64,000 nt of DNA from Hydractinia symbiolongicarpus (GCF_029227915.1 NC_079881.1:32337501-32401500), one strand, 5' to 3'. Shown: positions 51,282-61,807, counted from the stretch's first letter. Numbers and translations are program-made. The notes: generated by a model from the sequence alone, not told the origin.

Positions 51282-54200
51282 CCCTTTCATTACCGGACAA
51301 AAACCCTCCAATTTCCCGGAGCAAAAAAAATGAATTTTACCTCATGTTCTTTAAAGTGCCATAACTTCTAAACCAATGGTTGAAACTTCACCAAATTTGG
51401 ATCCTTTTCTTGTTATATATTTTTCCACTAGAAAATAAAAAAATATTTTCAAAATTTTATTTTCGGTGCGTACGAGAAACAATAATGGCGGAGGCGGAAA
51501 ATAAAAAAATCCGGAAATTTTGAATTAGAAGGTCCGTGAAAAATATTTTTTCACTTTTTTTTCAAATAATTTCTACAAATCTTGTAAATATACTTTATAA
51601 CTAATAACTTGATGAAGTTTCAGAAAAAAAAAATGAACGGTCCTGAATTTACGCATATTTTAGAAAAAAGCCTGAAAACGGTAAAAAACGCATGTGCAAA
51701 CAGTAACTCGTAATATGACAGCAAAACACAGAAAAAAAGAGTTGAATCATGGTTGATTCAAAGCAGAATTAGATATACTTCAATATTCTGATGCCAGCTA
51801 TACTTGTTTTATGGTCTAGCAAATAAAAATTCAGTAACGTTTTCGAAGTTTCTTTGCCGTTGCATCGTATTTTCAACGGCGAGATTTCAAAACATTTGAA
51901 AATAACAAATAAACTTTCTCATATGCAACTACAAGCTCCTCAAATAGCAAAAACAAAAGCAAAACAAAAGGCAAATTAATAAATCAAGTGTCAAGTGTTT
52001 GAAAAATGATTAGACACGTTGTGCGTATCAATCGATCATCTATACAATTTAGTCGTCATTCGTGCCATAATCAATAGACGTATGGTAAAGTTCGAAACAC
52101 TTGTCTGGATGTAAACCAGGTTCACTTGGGCAGCTTCTACAAATATAAACGGTTTTGAGAGGCTTTCCTTTGTTTGTACGTATACCTCTGGTATAACAAA
52201 CTCGACAATTCTTTTACGGTCGTTGATCAGCGGCACCTTCAGCTGCTTGCTTTACCGAAGGAAAATGTCGACCAGTGAGACGGTAAACATCATCATTCTG
52301 GTGTTGTATTTGCGGCAATGCTGGACGTGAAACAACAAGATGTTTGACGACTTCGACAACATATTCCATGAATGTGCAATTGACATTCGTTGATTTGATA
52401 AATATCTTATACCCATTCAAGACCATTTGTGTTACCAGCCGAAAGGCTAATTTTCGGTACCACTTGTATGATTTACGTAAGCATTGTAGAGTGTGCAGTT
52501 GCTGATCTACTCTATCAACTCCGCCCATATGAATATTATATGATTTGATCGCGGTAGGCTTTTCCACTACCCTGCCTTCTTCACTGTAAGCATCGACTAC
52601 CTCCATTTCAGGCTGATGGCAAGTCGACAGCATGTAAACCACTTTCTCCTTGCCGCTTGCCTTATCTTTGTGCGAGCGGTACTTGGTAGCAATCATCGCT
52701 GTTTCATTTTGTACATAAAAGCAACCCTCACCCTTCTGTAGATTCTTTCCTATAAGAGCAGCAGGATAGTTATAACGGTTTGAGCGAACAGTTCCGACTA
52801 AATGAGTATTTCTACTCAACAAGAATTTCGCCAAAGTTGGACTTGTATAATAGTTGTCAGTGTACAATACATGTCCCTTGTCAAGAAGTTTTGCAATAGA
52901 ATTACTGGAATCCTCTCTGTAGTAGGCATATCACTGTGAGGGTCTTCATCAGTGAACATGCCTTTACCGCAATACACTAGAAAATCTAGGGTTATTCCCT
53001 CTGACGTACACAGTTCGTACAATTTGATCCCAAATCTTGCGCGTTTTGTCTTGATGTATTGGCGAAACTTTAGTCGTCCCTTGTACAGAACTAAGGACTC
53101 ATCCACTGATAGATTTTGACCAGGATAGTAAACTCTTCTGGTTCTGTCCCTGAAAAGATCAATCAATGGACGAACTTTATGTAGGCGATCTCTGTTTTCA
53201 TCATCTAGATTATATGCGGGATCCTCATTGTCATTGAAATGTAAGAACTTGAGAATCAAATAAAAACGGTTTCGCTTCATTGTGCCAGAAAATATTGGTG
53301 TACACAGTAAACTGTCAACGGACCAGTACATAGGGAGACTTGGCTTGCAAACTATTCCCATCAACAAGATCAGTCCAATAAACACTTTCATTTCCGGTAT
53401 ATCGACTGGAGTCCATTGTCCTGTGTATGTATTTTCTTTGTATGTTGAAAAATATTGTAGTGCGAAGCGACTCGTTTCATCAACAAGCAAATTCCAAAAC
53501 TCATCTGTCAAATACAACTCCACAAAAGCAAGGCATGTTGGTATACCACCCATCCGAACTCGAAGTCCCTCGATCTCATTGAAAGCAAAGTCATCTAAAA
53601 CTTGGTTTTCGCCTTCATCGATTTTTTTCCATGTTGCAGTCGGTTCCCGGGCACCACCTCTGCCTCCTCTACCTCTACCTCGACCACGACCACGACCCCG
53701 TTGCACTTGGGGTTGACCCTGTGCTTGTAGTTGTCCACGACCTCGTCCACGTCCATGACCTCGTCCCCGACCACGTCCACGGTCACCGACACTAGCACCG
53801 CCACCACGGTCGTTATTGTTATTGTTACTTCTGCCGGTACATGATGGACCAGCTCCACCTGTATTAGCAATGTTTTGATTGTTTCGGACACCACCTCTAG
53901 TTCTTACTCTACCTCTTCTAACTGTTCCACGTACAATTTTGGATAATGGTTCCTAATCTAAGTCTTCCGTCGTAACACTTTCACTTTCGACAGCAGATTC
54001 ACTTTCACTTTCAACCGACGGCGCTGCTGGCGCTGGCGGCACTGCTTCAGGTGAATCACTGGGAAGGGCATTAGGTATATCATCCTCAAAGGTATCTGGA
54101 ATATTGTTTACCTCATCATTATGTGGCATTTCAGGTGTCGCTGGGGTGTTTATTTCATCATGAAAAGCGTCTATGTTGTCAATGTCCTGCTGGTCATCTC

Positions 54201-54623
54201 TTTGTTGTTGTAAATTTGGCAGAAAACTTTCATCTACAGTGTCTGTAACAGGCCCCTCATCATCATATTCCCAATCACTGTCAAGTTCTGAATCTGTTTC
54301 AAGTATATTTTCATCTCCACTATCATTATCATTAGTCACAAAGTCCACTATTTCATCTATATCTCGATAAAAAATTTTCCTTGACGCCATCTTAAAGTGG
54401 AAAATTCAAATTTTCATAACTCTAGAAGTAATACTTCAAATCACATCGGGTTTCGAGCCCGTGAAAGGTAATTTCTTCTAGATTGTTCTTACGCGTGGTT
54501 TTAGGGGTATGGCCTTAGCCTTTAGCTGCAAATCCGATTTTTTCCATCCCCCGCCGGGCGGGTATCAGGGAAAAAATAGGGGGTTTTTATCCCCCGCCCA
54601 GCGGGTATCAGGTAATGAAAGGG
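51282..54623 (-). mobile_element. piggyBac element with 13-bp termini and TTGA flanks
   Basis: The ends are CCCTTTCATTACC (51282-51294) and its exact complement GGTAATGAAAGGG (54611-54623). Both are flanked by TTGA (51278-51281, 54624-54627), so the element is 3342 bp with a 4-bp target duplication. Near the right end a GC-rich CCCCCGCC-x-GGCGGGTATCAGG motif occurs twice (54548 and 54590 areas). The single gene reads right to left. Canonical piggyBac targets TTAA; here both flanks are TTGA. Confidence 0.9.
52049..54390 (-). pseudogene. piggyBac transposase, inactivated by two stops and a frameshift
   Basis: The ATG is at 54390. The N-terminus is acidic (DIDEIVDF ... SDWEYDDEG), then an Arg-Gly-rich linker (about 53700-53900), then the DDE_Tnp_1_7 catalytic domain with LSVDESLVLYKGR (first Asp), YTDNYYTSP (second Asp) and MGGVDRVDQ (the third Asp), and a C-terminal Cys-rich zinc finger (NCRVCYTRG ... 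ICRSCPSEPGLHPDKCF). Breaks: a TAG at 53953-53955 before the linker, a one-base slip near 52900, and a TAA at 52214-52216 before the zinc finger. All catalytic residues remain, so decay is recent. Confidence 0.9.
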
Positions 54624-54627
54624 TTGA

Positions 54628-55544
54628 GAAGTGGATTGATATATGAGATGATGAAAAGGGTTTACAATACAGCAAGCTGCATTGAAGTATCTTGTCTACA
54701 GTGACGGTGGTTGTCAAAACTGGGATTAGGCTCCCAGAAGAAGGTGCTGAATACACTTTCTTGCTTCTTACAAGCATGAGTACTGTCCAACTTGGACCTA
54801 AAACTATTCTTTAAGAAAATCGTAAAGAGAAAAAGCAATCCTTCTATCACAAACAATACGACACAAGACAGAGCTAACAACATAAACGGACTGGTTACAG
54901 ATCAAACACAAATAGAAAAATGTATATGTTAAAAATATATTAATATAGAAAAGAATTAAATAAGACCCTCCTGTGCGCCAGAACTTGTGACTCTGGCTGT
55001 AGCTTTCCACATGTGTTACAGGGCCCCAACACTCAGCCTTACACAGGAGGTTGTCACGACAGGACCAGCCTGTCGATATTTTGACTAAGGACAGCAAGGT
55101 TGTCAAGCCTGAAGACCAAGTTAGTAAACTTGGGCACCTTACTGAACTGGGGTAAAAAGTGGGGTCATTACACCCAAATAAAAGCTAAAAGCAAACCCCC
55201 TTGCTAAGCCTCTTATAAGTTACCAGAGAAGAGTGAGCTGAACTCTTTACCCTCTGGGATTAACGGTAAACTGGCTTGTATGAACCAGCTGGGGTAATAC
55301 AAAACCGCTCGGATTTACATTTTCCTCCCCCATGACCCCGGTAGTACAGGTTTAAAGCAACAGCGACGTATTTTATAAAGAGGAAAAAAAACAAACAAAC
55401 AAAAAAAAACTAGCAGCGGGTAAAAAAGAAAACATATGATGTAGTGCTGTTGAGCGCTCTTGGATCAACTTTGCTTATTGCCTTATCATTGCAGAGGTAC
55501 CAAGAATTAAGTATTAGAAGAAGTATTATGATAATTATACTTAC
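54628..55544. other. Noncoding; GC-richer segment with distant copy of the 47-kb repeat
   Basis: From about 54965 to 55340 composition rises in GC. AACTGGGGTAAAAAGTGGGGTC (first half near 55146) and CAAACCCCCTTGCTAAGCC (near 55193) match the head and tail of the repeats at 47301-47560. Short inverted pieces such as CTCCTGTG and CACAGGAG (54968 and 55042 areas) suggest a folded element. No protein frame is supported. Confidence 0.5.
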
Positions 55545-56960
55545 CATTGAAAACACTTCCTTTTGTTTCTCCGCGGTTTCAACAAAGTGGATGGCCTTAA
55601 TAAAAGTTTCTTTTGCACTTTCCTCAGTTAGTGCAAATGGTCTTTTATTCACAATGGAATAAAAAACTTGATGCAACGTGTGAATAGATTCTGCGATGCG
55701 TGGGACGAGATCACTCTTCTTTGACTTAGGAGTAGGCCTTCCTTCTCTTAATGCGTTAAAATCAGAATTAAAGTCTGATTCCATTTGTTCAAAACATCTA
55801 AAATTGAAATAAAGAAAAAATTATTTACTAATCTAGGTTAAAAATATAATATATGTTATGGGAAGAAATTCCAGTATTATGCATGTAACCCTTTTTATAA
55901 TAACCAGGGGGGGATGCATAATTTCCTATTTATTATATTTCCCGTAACATGTATCTTAAATCTTTGGTACAGAGGGAATTGAAGGAAAATTAAAATAAAG
56001 GCATTACTGCAATGTTTCTTCGCTGAAATACAGGAGTGTTGGATTATTGGGATCCAAATCAACCAATGGTTAATATAGTTTGTGTACTCCAACGATGTTA
56101 TGTGTATCAAGTGCGACTTGGCCTCAATTTGTGCATAAGGTAATGGTCGAATTGAGGATGGTACCATAATGAGAAAACGATCCATTAAACCGTTACCAGT
56201 ATCCATTTTTGAAAGAATATGCGCCATAGATTTTACTTGAGTGGCCCCTGAAATATTAACCGATGTATTGTGTTTTAGGCATATGTAAATAAACATAGAT
56301 TAGTTTTAGTGTGATACGTCAAAACCTAACTGAATTCTAAACGCTACACGAGTAAAATTTGCTAGTGAAACGGGTAACAATATGAAATATGGCCGCTGGC
56401 AGGAGCTGAATTAACTCATAAAAGGCAATGAAAAACGACGAAATCTAGCAATTCATACATAAAAATAGAAATTTTATACCATGCAAGTCAGTTACGCTAA
56501 CGATACATTAGAAAGCATTACTGAAATATTCAACCGCAACATGTTTTTAATTATAACGTTAATTACTCAATTGCAATATAAATTAAAAAACTAACCAATA
56601 TGCTAAAATGTCGATGTCTTTGATTCTCGGTAGCATAATTGGATGAACTGCACTCACCAGAAAATAATTTGCAGAGTAACTGTGTATTAGTAACAGAGTA
56701 ACAGTTTTCATCATCTTGTTTTAAACATTTAAGCAAATATTCTGAAATTTCAGGATTAGCGATGTATAGTGATTGCTGTTTGGTTAATACTTTTGTTAAG
56801 CCACTGCTTGTTGTATTACTAATGACATCAGATTGTAGTTGTAATTCCATAAGTGGATCTATGAGTGTTGATTTAAAAGCGGGAGATTTACCAGTGGATG
56901 GGGTCCAACGAAAATGCTGAGCAAATTTAAGTTTAAATGATAGCCGTTTCTTATTTTTAT
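55545..56960 (-). pseudogene. DUF3987-like (primase/helicase-associated) gene fragment
   Basis: Three minus-strand exons chain in phase: about 56960-56596, 56247-56008 and 55797-55545. The first reads LLSIFVGP and, after a one-base slip in a CCCC run, PSTGKSPAFKSTL, a Walker-A-like site typical of DUF3987. Exon 2 reads GATQVKSMAHILSKMD then GLMDRFLIMVP, also typical, and slips by one base near 56068 before DPNNPTLLYFSEE. Exon 3 (CFEQMESDFNSDF ...) ends at a GTAAGT donor. The N-terminal part is missing and no exon is found after 55545. DUF3987 is best known from phage and plasmid primase-helicases, so a mobile origin is likely, but I cannot assign an element. Confidence 0.6.
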
Positions 56961-57130
56961 ACTTGCGCCTGATTTCGATAATATATAGTTGATCGTGGTT
57001 ATTATGAGTAATACAATATATCCGATGTTTGTCCGAAGACTATCAGCATTCAATTTAATGAAGCTTGAAATTTCTGGCGTTAACACTTTAGAGATAGGAA
57101 AATCCCAATGTTAGGACAGACCCCGTTAGC

Positions 57131-57300
57131 ACTTTACCACTCCACGTCAAATCATGGATCATCCACGTCAAATCAACGATAGAAGAGTCCATAAAATCCA
57201 TGTGCACTTTACCATTCCACGTCAATTTATAGATCATCCCCGTTAAATCAACGATAGAAGAGTCGATAAAATCCATGTGCACTTTACCACTTTACGTCAA
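57131..57300. repeat. 75-bp tandem repeat beside the Polinton end
   Basis: ACTTTACCA(C/T) starts copies at 57131, 57206 and 57281. Within each unit CACGTCAA(A/T)T, GATCATCC and ACGATAGAAGAGTC are shared. The third copy is cut after about 20 bp. It may lie inside the terminal region of the Polinton or mark its insertion site. Confidence 0.75.
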
Positions 57301-57434
57301 ATAAGCGGGCATGCTCTATAATATCTGTCCAAAACCCACACCCCCACCCCAACCCCCGCCGTGTCCCCCGGGCCCCCTCCCCTTCCCATGGGTCCCTACC
57401 CACCCTCATCTGTCGTGTCCTATAAATTATAGTG

Positions 57435-58733
57435 TTATGTGTGTCTATAATGTCCTCTTGCCAGTGTGGTAATACCATCCTCCATAATTATGCGCTTATC
57501 ATCATCCGCATTGAGCGCGAGTTTATTTGTTTTTATCGTGTGGACATCGTGCTTAATCGATCTGAAGGTCATCTGTTCTCTGTAAACATTTTCACCCTCC
57601 AACAGGCATCTCTTATAATCATCGAAACCTATGGTCTTCCTTACCACACACTTCTTGACCCCCTTGCACCTCTTATCCTCCCTACCACATAGCTGTTTGT
57701 ATGCGTACGTCTTCGCTCTTAGAGCCACAAACTCGGTCATCACCTTACCACCCAACTCGTCCTTCATCAGCCCAATGATCTTTTTATTCAAACCTAATGG
57801 TAGAGGTCTACCATCTTCCTTATCGTACCCCGAAGTGTCAAATCTCAAAGCCACATCGTCGGCGATATCTTTGTAAAAGTCGTCGGTTTTGATATGATAT
57901 ACGAATGAATCAGTATCCATGTAACACAGTTTCACGTCATCACCATATTTCGGCTTCATGTAATCATAGTGAAACTCATACATAACTATCTTGGACAAGT
58001 CGAGAATTGCCAGCCCCAGGTAGATTGGCTTGTTTAGTTTGATCTTGATCTTGGACATCTCTATGCCCATCAGTGTTTCCGAGAACCACGTGCTACCCTT
58101 GAAGTTGGGCTTCATCACCATTTTCTCATAATTCTTTTGGTTGGTGGCCAAACGTATATCCTTCTGCCTTCGCTGATTCTCCATTGTCTTCCCAAAGACC
58201 GAATTATTCATCAGCTTGAAAAAGTCCTTTTCGAAGTCATTAGTTGATTTGGTACGCAAATCAGTGTTGAAATCTATGTACGACTTCAACCACGCACTCT
58301 GATCAAATCTCAAGACCCTATGAACCTTCTCAAGAACAAGACCATGCTTCAACACTTGATCAAGCGCACGGATATGAGTGATATATTTCTTCTTGTCTGA
58401 AAGACACGGTGTCAGCTTCTCGACGCCATTAATGATCTTCCTCTCGGGCATGAAAGGAAGGTCGTTATGAGAATCATGAAGCTCCCGTGGATAGCTAACA
58501 TCAACCTCAAGGATGTACCCCTTTTCACCGTTTTCCACAGCTAATTGTGAAATCAGTTCGGGTGTAAAATCAGAAACCACGTCATCAACCCACTCAAACC
58601 CCCCGGTCGGCATCTTCTGAATCATGGCCCAGCCGTACAAATTATTTGCATCTAGGTACTGGAGATAGCTATTAATCTCCTTACTCTCAGATGTGTTCTT
58701 TCGGTACAGACGGTCCCCAACATACCTTTTCAT
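57435..58733 (-). CDS. POLB: Polinton DNA polymerase B, polymerase (palm/fingers) part
   Basis: This frame has the three polymerase motifs: YLDANNLYGWAM (motif A), LMNNSVFGKTMENQRR (motif B) and CYMDTDSFVYHI (motif C, catalytic Asp pair). Then comes the conserved LGGKVMTEFVALRAKTYAYK region and a C-terminus (GHYRHT) typical of the family. It overlaps the upstream frame by 47 nt and is in the +1 frame to it. A single enzyme would need a frameshift, or the AAAA run at 58732 is miscounted. Expected role: protein-primed replication of the element. Confidence 0.85.
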   Translation of the reverse strand: MKRYVGDRLYRKNTSESKEINSYLQYLDANNLYGWAMIQKMPTGGFEWVDDVVSDFTPELISQLAVENGEKGYILEVDVSYPRELHDSHNDLPFMPERKIINGVEKLTPCLSDKKKYITHIRALDQVLKHGLVLEKVHRVLRFDQSAWLKSYIDFNTDLRTKSTNDFEKDFFKLMNNSVFGKTMENQRRQKDIRLATNQKNYEKMVMKPNFKGSTWFSETLMGIEMSKIKIKLNKPIYLGLAILDLSKIVMYEFHYDYMKPKYGDDVKLCYMDTDSFVYHIKTDDFYKDIADDVALRFDTSGYDKEDGRPLPLGLNKKIIGLMKDELGGKVMTEFVALRAKTYAYKQLCGREDKRCKGVKKCVVRKTIGFDDYKRCLLEGENVYREQMTFRSIKHDVHTIKTNKLALNADDDKRIIMEDGITTLARGHYRHT

Positions 58734-61566
58734 ACAAACCCATGATCTTATCCTTCACGGCTCTGTAAGCTTTACTAGTTTTCACCTTGATGACCCTAGG
58801 TACATGTTTCATCAACCAGTACCTCAATTCAATCAATTTTCTTTTTACAAAAGGCACGGTTTTAGCCATTTCCTGCTGCTCAAATAAATCCATGCAATTC
58901 CCATCCGATGTGTTGTACTCGTCCCCCATATACTTATTGTTGGCCTTGGCGTAGCGGTGGACAGCCTGACACAATCCACCCCTAATACCACTCTCAATGA
59001 ACATGACCATCTCCATATCCGACAATAAATCTAGACTAACCTTGGTCTTTTTCAAACACGCCCTCCAGGCTAATCCCGGAGCAGTGTAAAAGTGAGCCGG
59101 GTCTAGATCGTAGTTTCTCAAGCATGTTTCTCTGAATGTCTCAAACACATCACTCAGAAGCAGAACATCCGTCTTGAGATAGATATCATGATAAACGCCC
59201 ATATTTTCAACTTTCATGTCCTTCCACACCTTCTGGGCATGCGCATAATCGGCATCGCTGATACCATTCATGTTCAGCTTGCTGTAGAAATCATCCTTTG
59301 ACGGGAGCTCAGTTTCATTAAACCTATCGAACGAGTTAACATACTCATATGGGTATACACCCTTCCTTCTCATTATGTTGAATTCGTCACCATTGAAGAA
59401 TTTTCGAAGGTTTTTGCATTGATCATCGGATAGGTTGTCAGCCAGGGAGCTTAGGCCGCTTGACATAAATCTAAATGAGTCTATGAATCTCAGTTGTATC
59501 TTTTTGTCTTTGGTCTCCCCATTTTTGTTAGTGTATTCATCAACCTTAACATCCGTAGAGAAAGAGATATATTTCTCCTTATTCTCCGCGATTACACCCA
59601 TACCATCTTCTCCGTACTTCCTAGCAAGCTCCTTAATGAATAAATGCGCATCGTAGCCACTCAGATTGTGGAAGACAACCGGAATATAATTAGGAACCTT
59701 GTAACGCAGATTACATTTCTGATGGGCAGCCCCACGAAACTTACCAGTGAAATGGCAGTGATCCCTAACCTTGATGTCATCCTTGTCATCAAATTCCTTC
59801 ATGCAAATGTGGCACACCTCGGCTCTATCGAAACCGTCACGCTCCTCCTCCGTCAGTGGATCCATTGCTTTCTGAGGAAACATGTTATATAACCTTTTCG
59901 CCTCAGAAACTACATGATCTACAAAGCGCGGAACACAGTCCTCACCGCGGTAAAGATTCAGAGGGTCCGGCACTTCACCATGAGCATATTTACTATAACA
60001 ACAGAATCCGGTGGGAACATGTTTACCAACTTTCTCGGTGGATGATCCGCATTTTCTCTCATCCTCGGGCAACTCTTTTGTAAAAGCTTCGAAATCGGCA
60101 TACATGATGAATGGGGCTTTGAGCTGAAACTTACCATCGGTGAAGGCTAGGGTGCTACCCTCCTTAGGGAGTTGAATCTTAGCGGCATCGTTATTCTTGC
60201 AATACTCAAAGTGCTCATCCCTTTTCTGTTCGCTTTGAAAACCAGAGAGACAATTCAAGCAATAATGCTCTCTATGTCCATCCTTCGAGTTAACCTTGCT
60301 CAGTACACCGCTCAAGTTCTTAACAGCAATGTAGTGTTTCTTATCACCCTCACACAGCAAAAACAAAACAACCGTCTCCTTACGGTCAAGATGCTTCGAC
60401 TTGCGACACATGTAGATACCTTCTCTCTCATCCTTTGTCAAAACATGCACAGCGACATCGGGGTTCCTCCTCTCGAAGAGATCTATCTTGTTTAGCGCCA
60501 TTGGGAAAGTTAGACCATCCCAATTATACTTATCATGCTTCTTAAGGATTGAGATCCGTTCAGGGTGATTATCGATCTTATCATGATTGAGAGCAGCGAT
60601 AACGGCCCATTTGAAGCATTCTTCATCCTCGTTATGTGGGTTAATCACGGATCGCTTACCACTGAAGTTCTCGGGCAGCGGCAAGTAAGAACTACCTATA
60701 GTTAATTTTAGTTTGTGAAAGTCCACATGCATATGTAGGATCCTTTCGATTGTGAATCCGCTGGCAGGTAGAGCAGGGTTTTCAATCTGCTCGATTATCT
60801 TTTTACGCATCCGATCGAAAACATCGGAAATGTCATCGTGGGCGTGCAGTATCTCCATATAGCTATTGAAAGCTTTATCAACATGTACACACGGGGCTTC
60901 GGTCGAGCTGGTGTCCTCCCTTACCCACTTCACCCACAAGGTCGCCTGAGTCTTCAGCGACTTCTTCTGCCTGAGCACGTCACTCATCAACCTATTTACG
61001 ACGTGCTCGACCTTTTCGAGAAAGACCCTGACATTCTTCCCACCATCCGAGTTTATTTTGAAACGTTTGTATGAACCTACAAAAGCTTCTTCAATGGGGG
61101 TATAGGGGTTTTCCTCTTCCTCCTTCTCCTCCTCCACCTCTTCCACCTCTTCCTCTCCACTGCCCTTTTTATACAAACCCATGATATTATCCTTCATGGT
61201 TTTGAAAGCTTTGCTCGCTTTCTCCTTAACAGCCTCAGGTACATGATTTATTAACCAGTCTCTCCATTCGATCAACTTGCTTTTCAAATCCATGTCTTGT
61301 TGGCTAGTGCCCGGTCTCGGTGCTGGTATGGGTGCTGATACCGGTCTCGGCATGGGTATGGGTCTGGTGGGTCTTGGCACCGGTACGGGTCTGGTGGGTC
61401 TTGGCACCGGTACGGGTCTGGCGGGTCTCGGCATGGGTACGGGTGCTGACACAGTAGTGGGTGTCAATAATTCGATCAGATCGGCCTTTCTGAGCCTTGA
61501 GTAGCCACGTAGGCCGCGTTCTCTAGCGAGAGCTCTTAATTCAACAACTGTATTTCTCGAAGTCAT
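58687..61566 (-). CDS. POLB: Polinton DNA polymerase B, N-terminal and exonuclease part
   Basis: 959 residues. The N-terminus has a SAP-like helix pair (LRALARERGLRGYSRLRKAD), then PRPxRPVP repeats and an acidic run. The exonuclease motifs are YADFEAF (Exo I) and FHNLSGYDAHLF (Exo II); YLKTDVLLLSDVFETF follows. Between them sits an embedded HNH/endonuclease VII-like zinc site (CHICMKEF ... RDHCHFTGKFRGAAH). Near residues 890-945 an extra segment, similar to residues about 95-140, precedes the frame end. The same SAP-like motif opens the RING gene. The ATG at 61566 abuts a 24-bp block shared with that gene, which supports this start. Confidence 0.88.
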   Translation of the reverse strand: MTSRNTVVELRALARERGLRGYSRLRKADLIELLTPTTVSAPVPMPRPARPVPVPRPTRPVPVPRPTRPIPMPRPVSAPIPAPRPGTSQQDMDLKSKLIEWRDWLINHVPEAVKEKASKAFKTMKDNIMGLYKKGSGEEEVEEVEEEKEEEENPYTPIEEAFVGSYKRFKINSDGGKNVRVFLEKVEHVVNRLMSDVLRQKKSLKTQATLWVKWVREDTSSTEAPCVHVDKAFNSYMEILHAHDDISDVFDRMRKKIIEQIENPALPASGFTIERILHMHVDFHKLKLTIGSSYLPLPENFSGKRSVINPHNEDEECFKWAVIAALNHDKIDNHPERISILKKHDKYNWDGLTFPMALNKIDLFERRNPDVAVHVLTKDEREGIYMCRKSKHLDRKETVVLFLLCEGDKKHYIAVKNLSGVLSKVNSKDGHREHYCLNCLSGFQSEQKRDEHFEYCKNNDAAKIQLPKEGSTLAFTDGKFQLKAPFIMYADFEAFTKELPEDERKCGSSTEKVGKHVPTGFCCYSKYAHGEVPDPLNLYRGEDCVPRFVDHVVSEAKRLYNMFPQKAMDPLTEEERDGFDRAEVCHICMKEFDDKDDIKVRDHCHFTGKFRGAAHQKCNLRYKVPNYIPVVFHNLSGYDAHLFIKELARKYGEDGMGVIAENKEKYISFSTDVKVDEYTNKNGETKDKKIQLRFIDSFRFMSSGLSSLADNLSDDQCKNLRKFFNGDEFNIMRRKGVYPYEYVNSFDRFNETELPSKDDFYSKLNMNGISDADYAHAQKVWKDMKVENMGVYHDIYLKTDVLLLSDVFETFRETCLRNYDLDPAHFYTAPGLAWRACLKKTKVSLDLLSDMEMVMFIESGIRGGLCQAVHRYAKANNKYMGDEYNTSDGNCMDLFEQQEMAKTVPFVKRKLIELRYWLMKHVPRVIKVKTSKAYRAVKDKIMGLYEKVCWGPSVPKEHI

Positions 61567-61590
61567 GCTTGGCTATGATATACGATTTTG
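61567..61590 (-). promoter_or_regulatory. Start-site block upstream of POLB
   Basis: These 24 bases, directly before the ATG, are identical to 62333-62356, directly before the ATG of the RING gene. Identity that stops at the start codon, while the coding sequences differ, suggests a promoter or leader element. It includes a TATATCATA core on the minus strand. Confidence 0.6.
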
Positions 61591-61621
61591 TAATCTTTAA
61601 TCCATTTTTTCTAAAAATCGT
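61582..61621 (-). promoter_or_regulatory. Hairpin upstream of POLB
   Basis: ACGATTTT (61582-61589) faces AAAATCGT (61614-61621). The equivalent site upstream of the RING gene has longer, 13-bp arms. Confidence 0.5.
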
Positions 61622-61759
61622 AAACCGTGTTGGAGGGTCGTGAGTGTCCTAGTTTGTGGGGCAACCACCATGCTAAATTGTAGTAAAACACGCTTTGTGA
61701 TACATACATCGATACACCATGGGTACCCACCCATTGGCACCTCGAGGGTCGTGAATCAC

Positions 61760-61788
61760 ATTTGTTACCCGTCCGAGTAACAAAAAAT
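61760..61788 (-). terminator. Hairpin just after the RING gene stop codon
   Basis: TTTGTTAC (61761-61768) pairs with GTAACAAA (61777-61784), next to a T/A run. It begins about 20 bp past the stop at 61808. The same hairpin follows the next gene's stop (62672-62700). A role in 3'-end formation is inferred from position only. Confidence 0.5.
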
Positions 61789-61807
61789 GCCCTAACAATA
61801 CGACCCC

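Noticed and set aside
57284-57478. Small minus-strand frame over the C-rich tract
   Set aside because: It is a low-complexity reading (Gly/Arg-rich) overlapping the polymerase 3' end, with no support.
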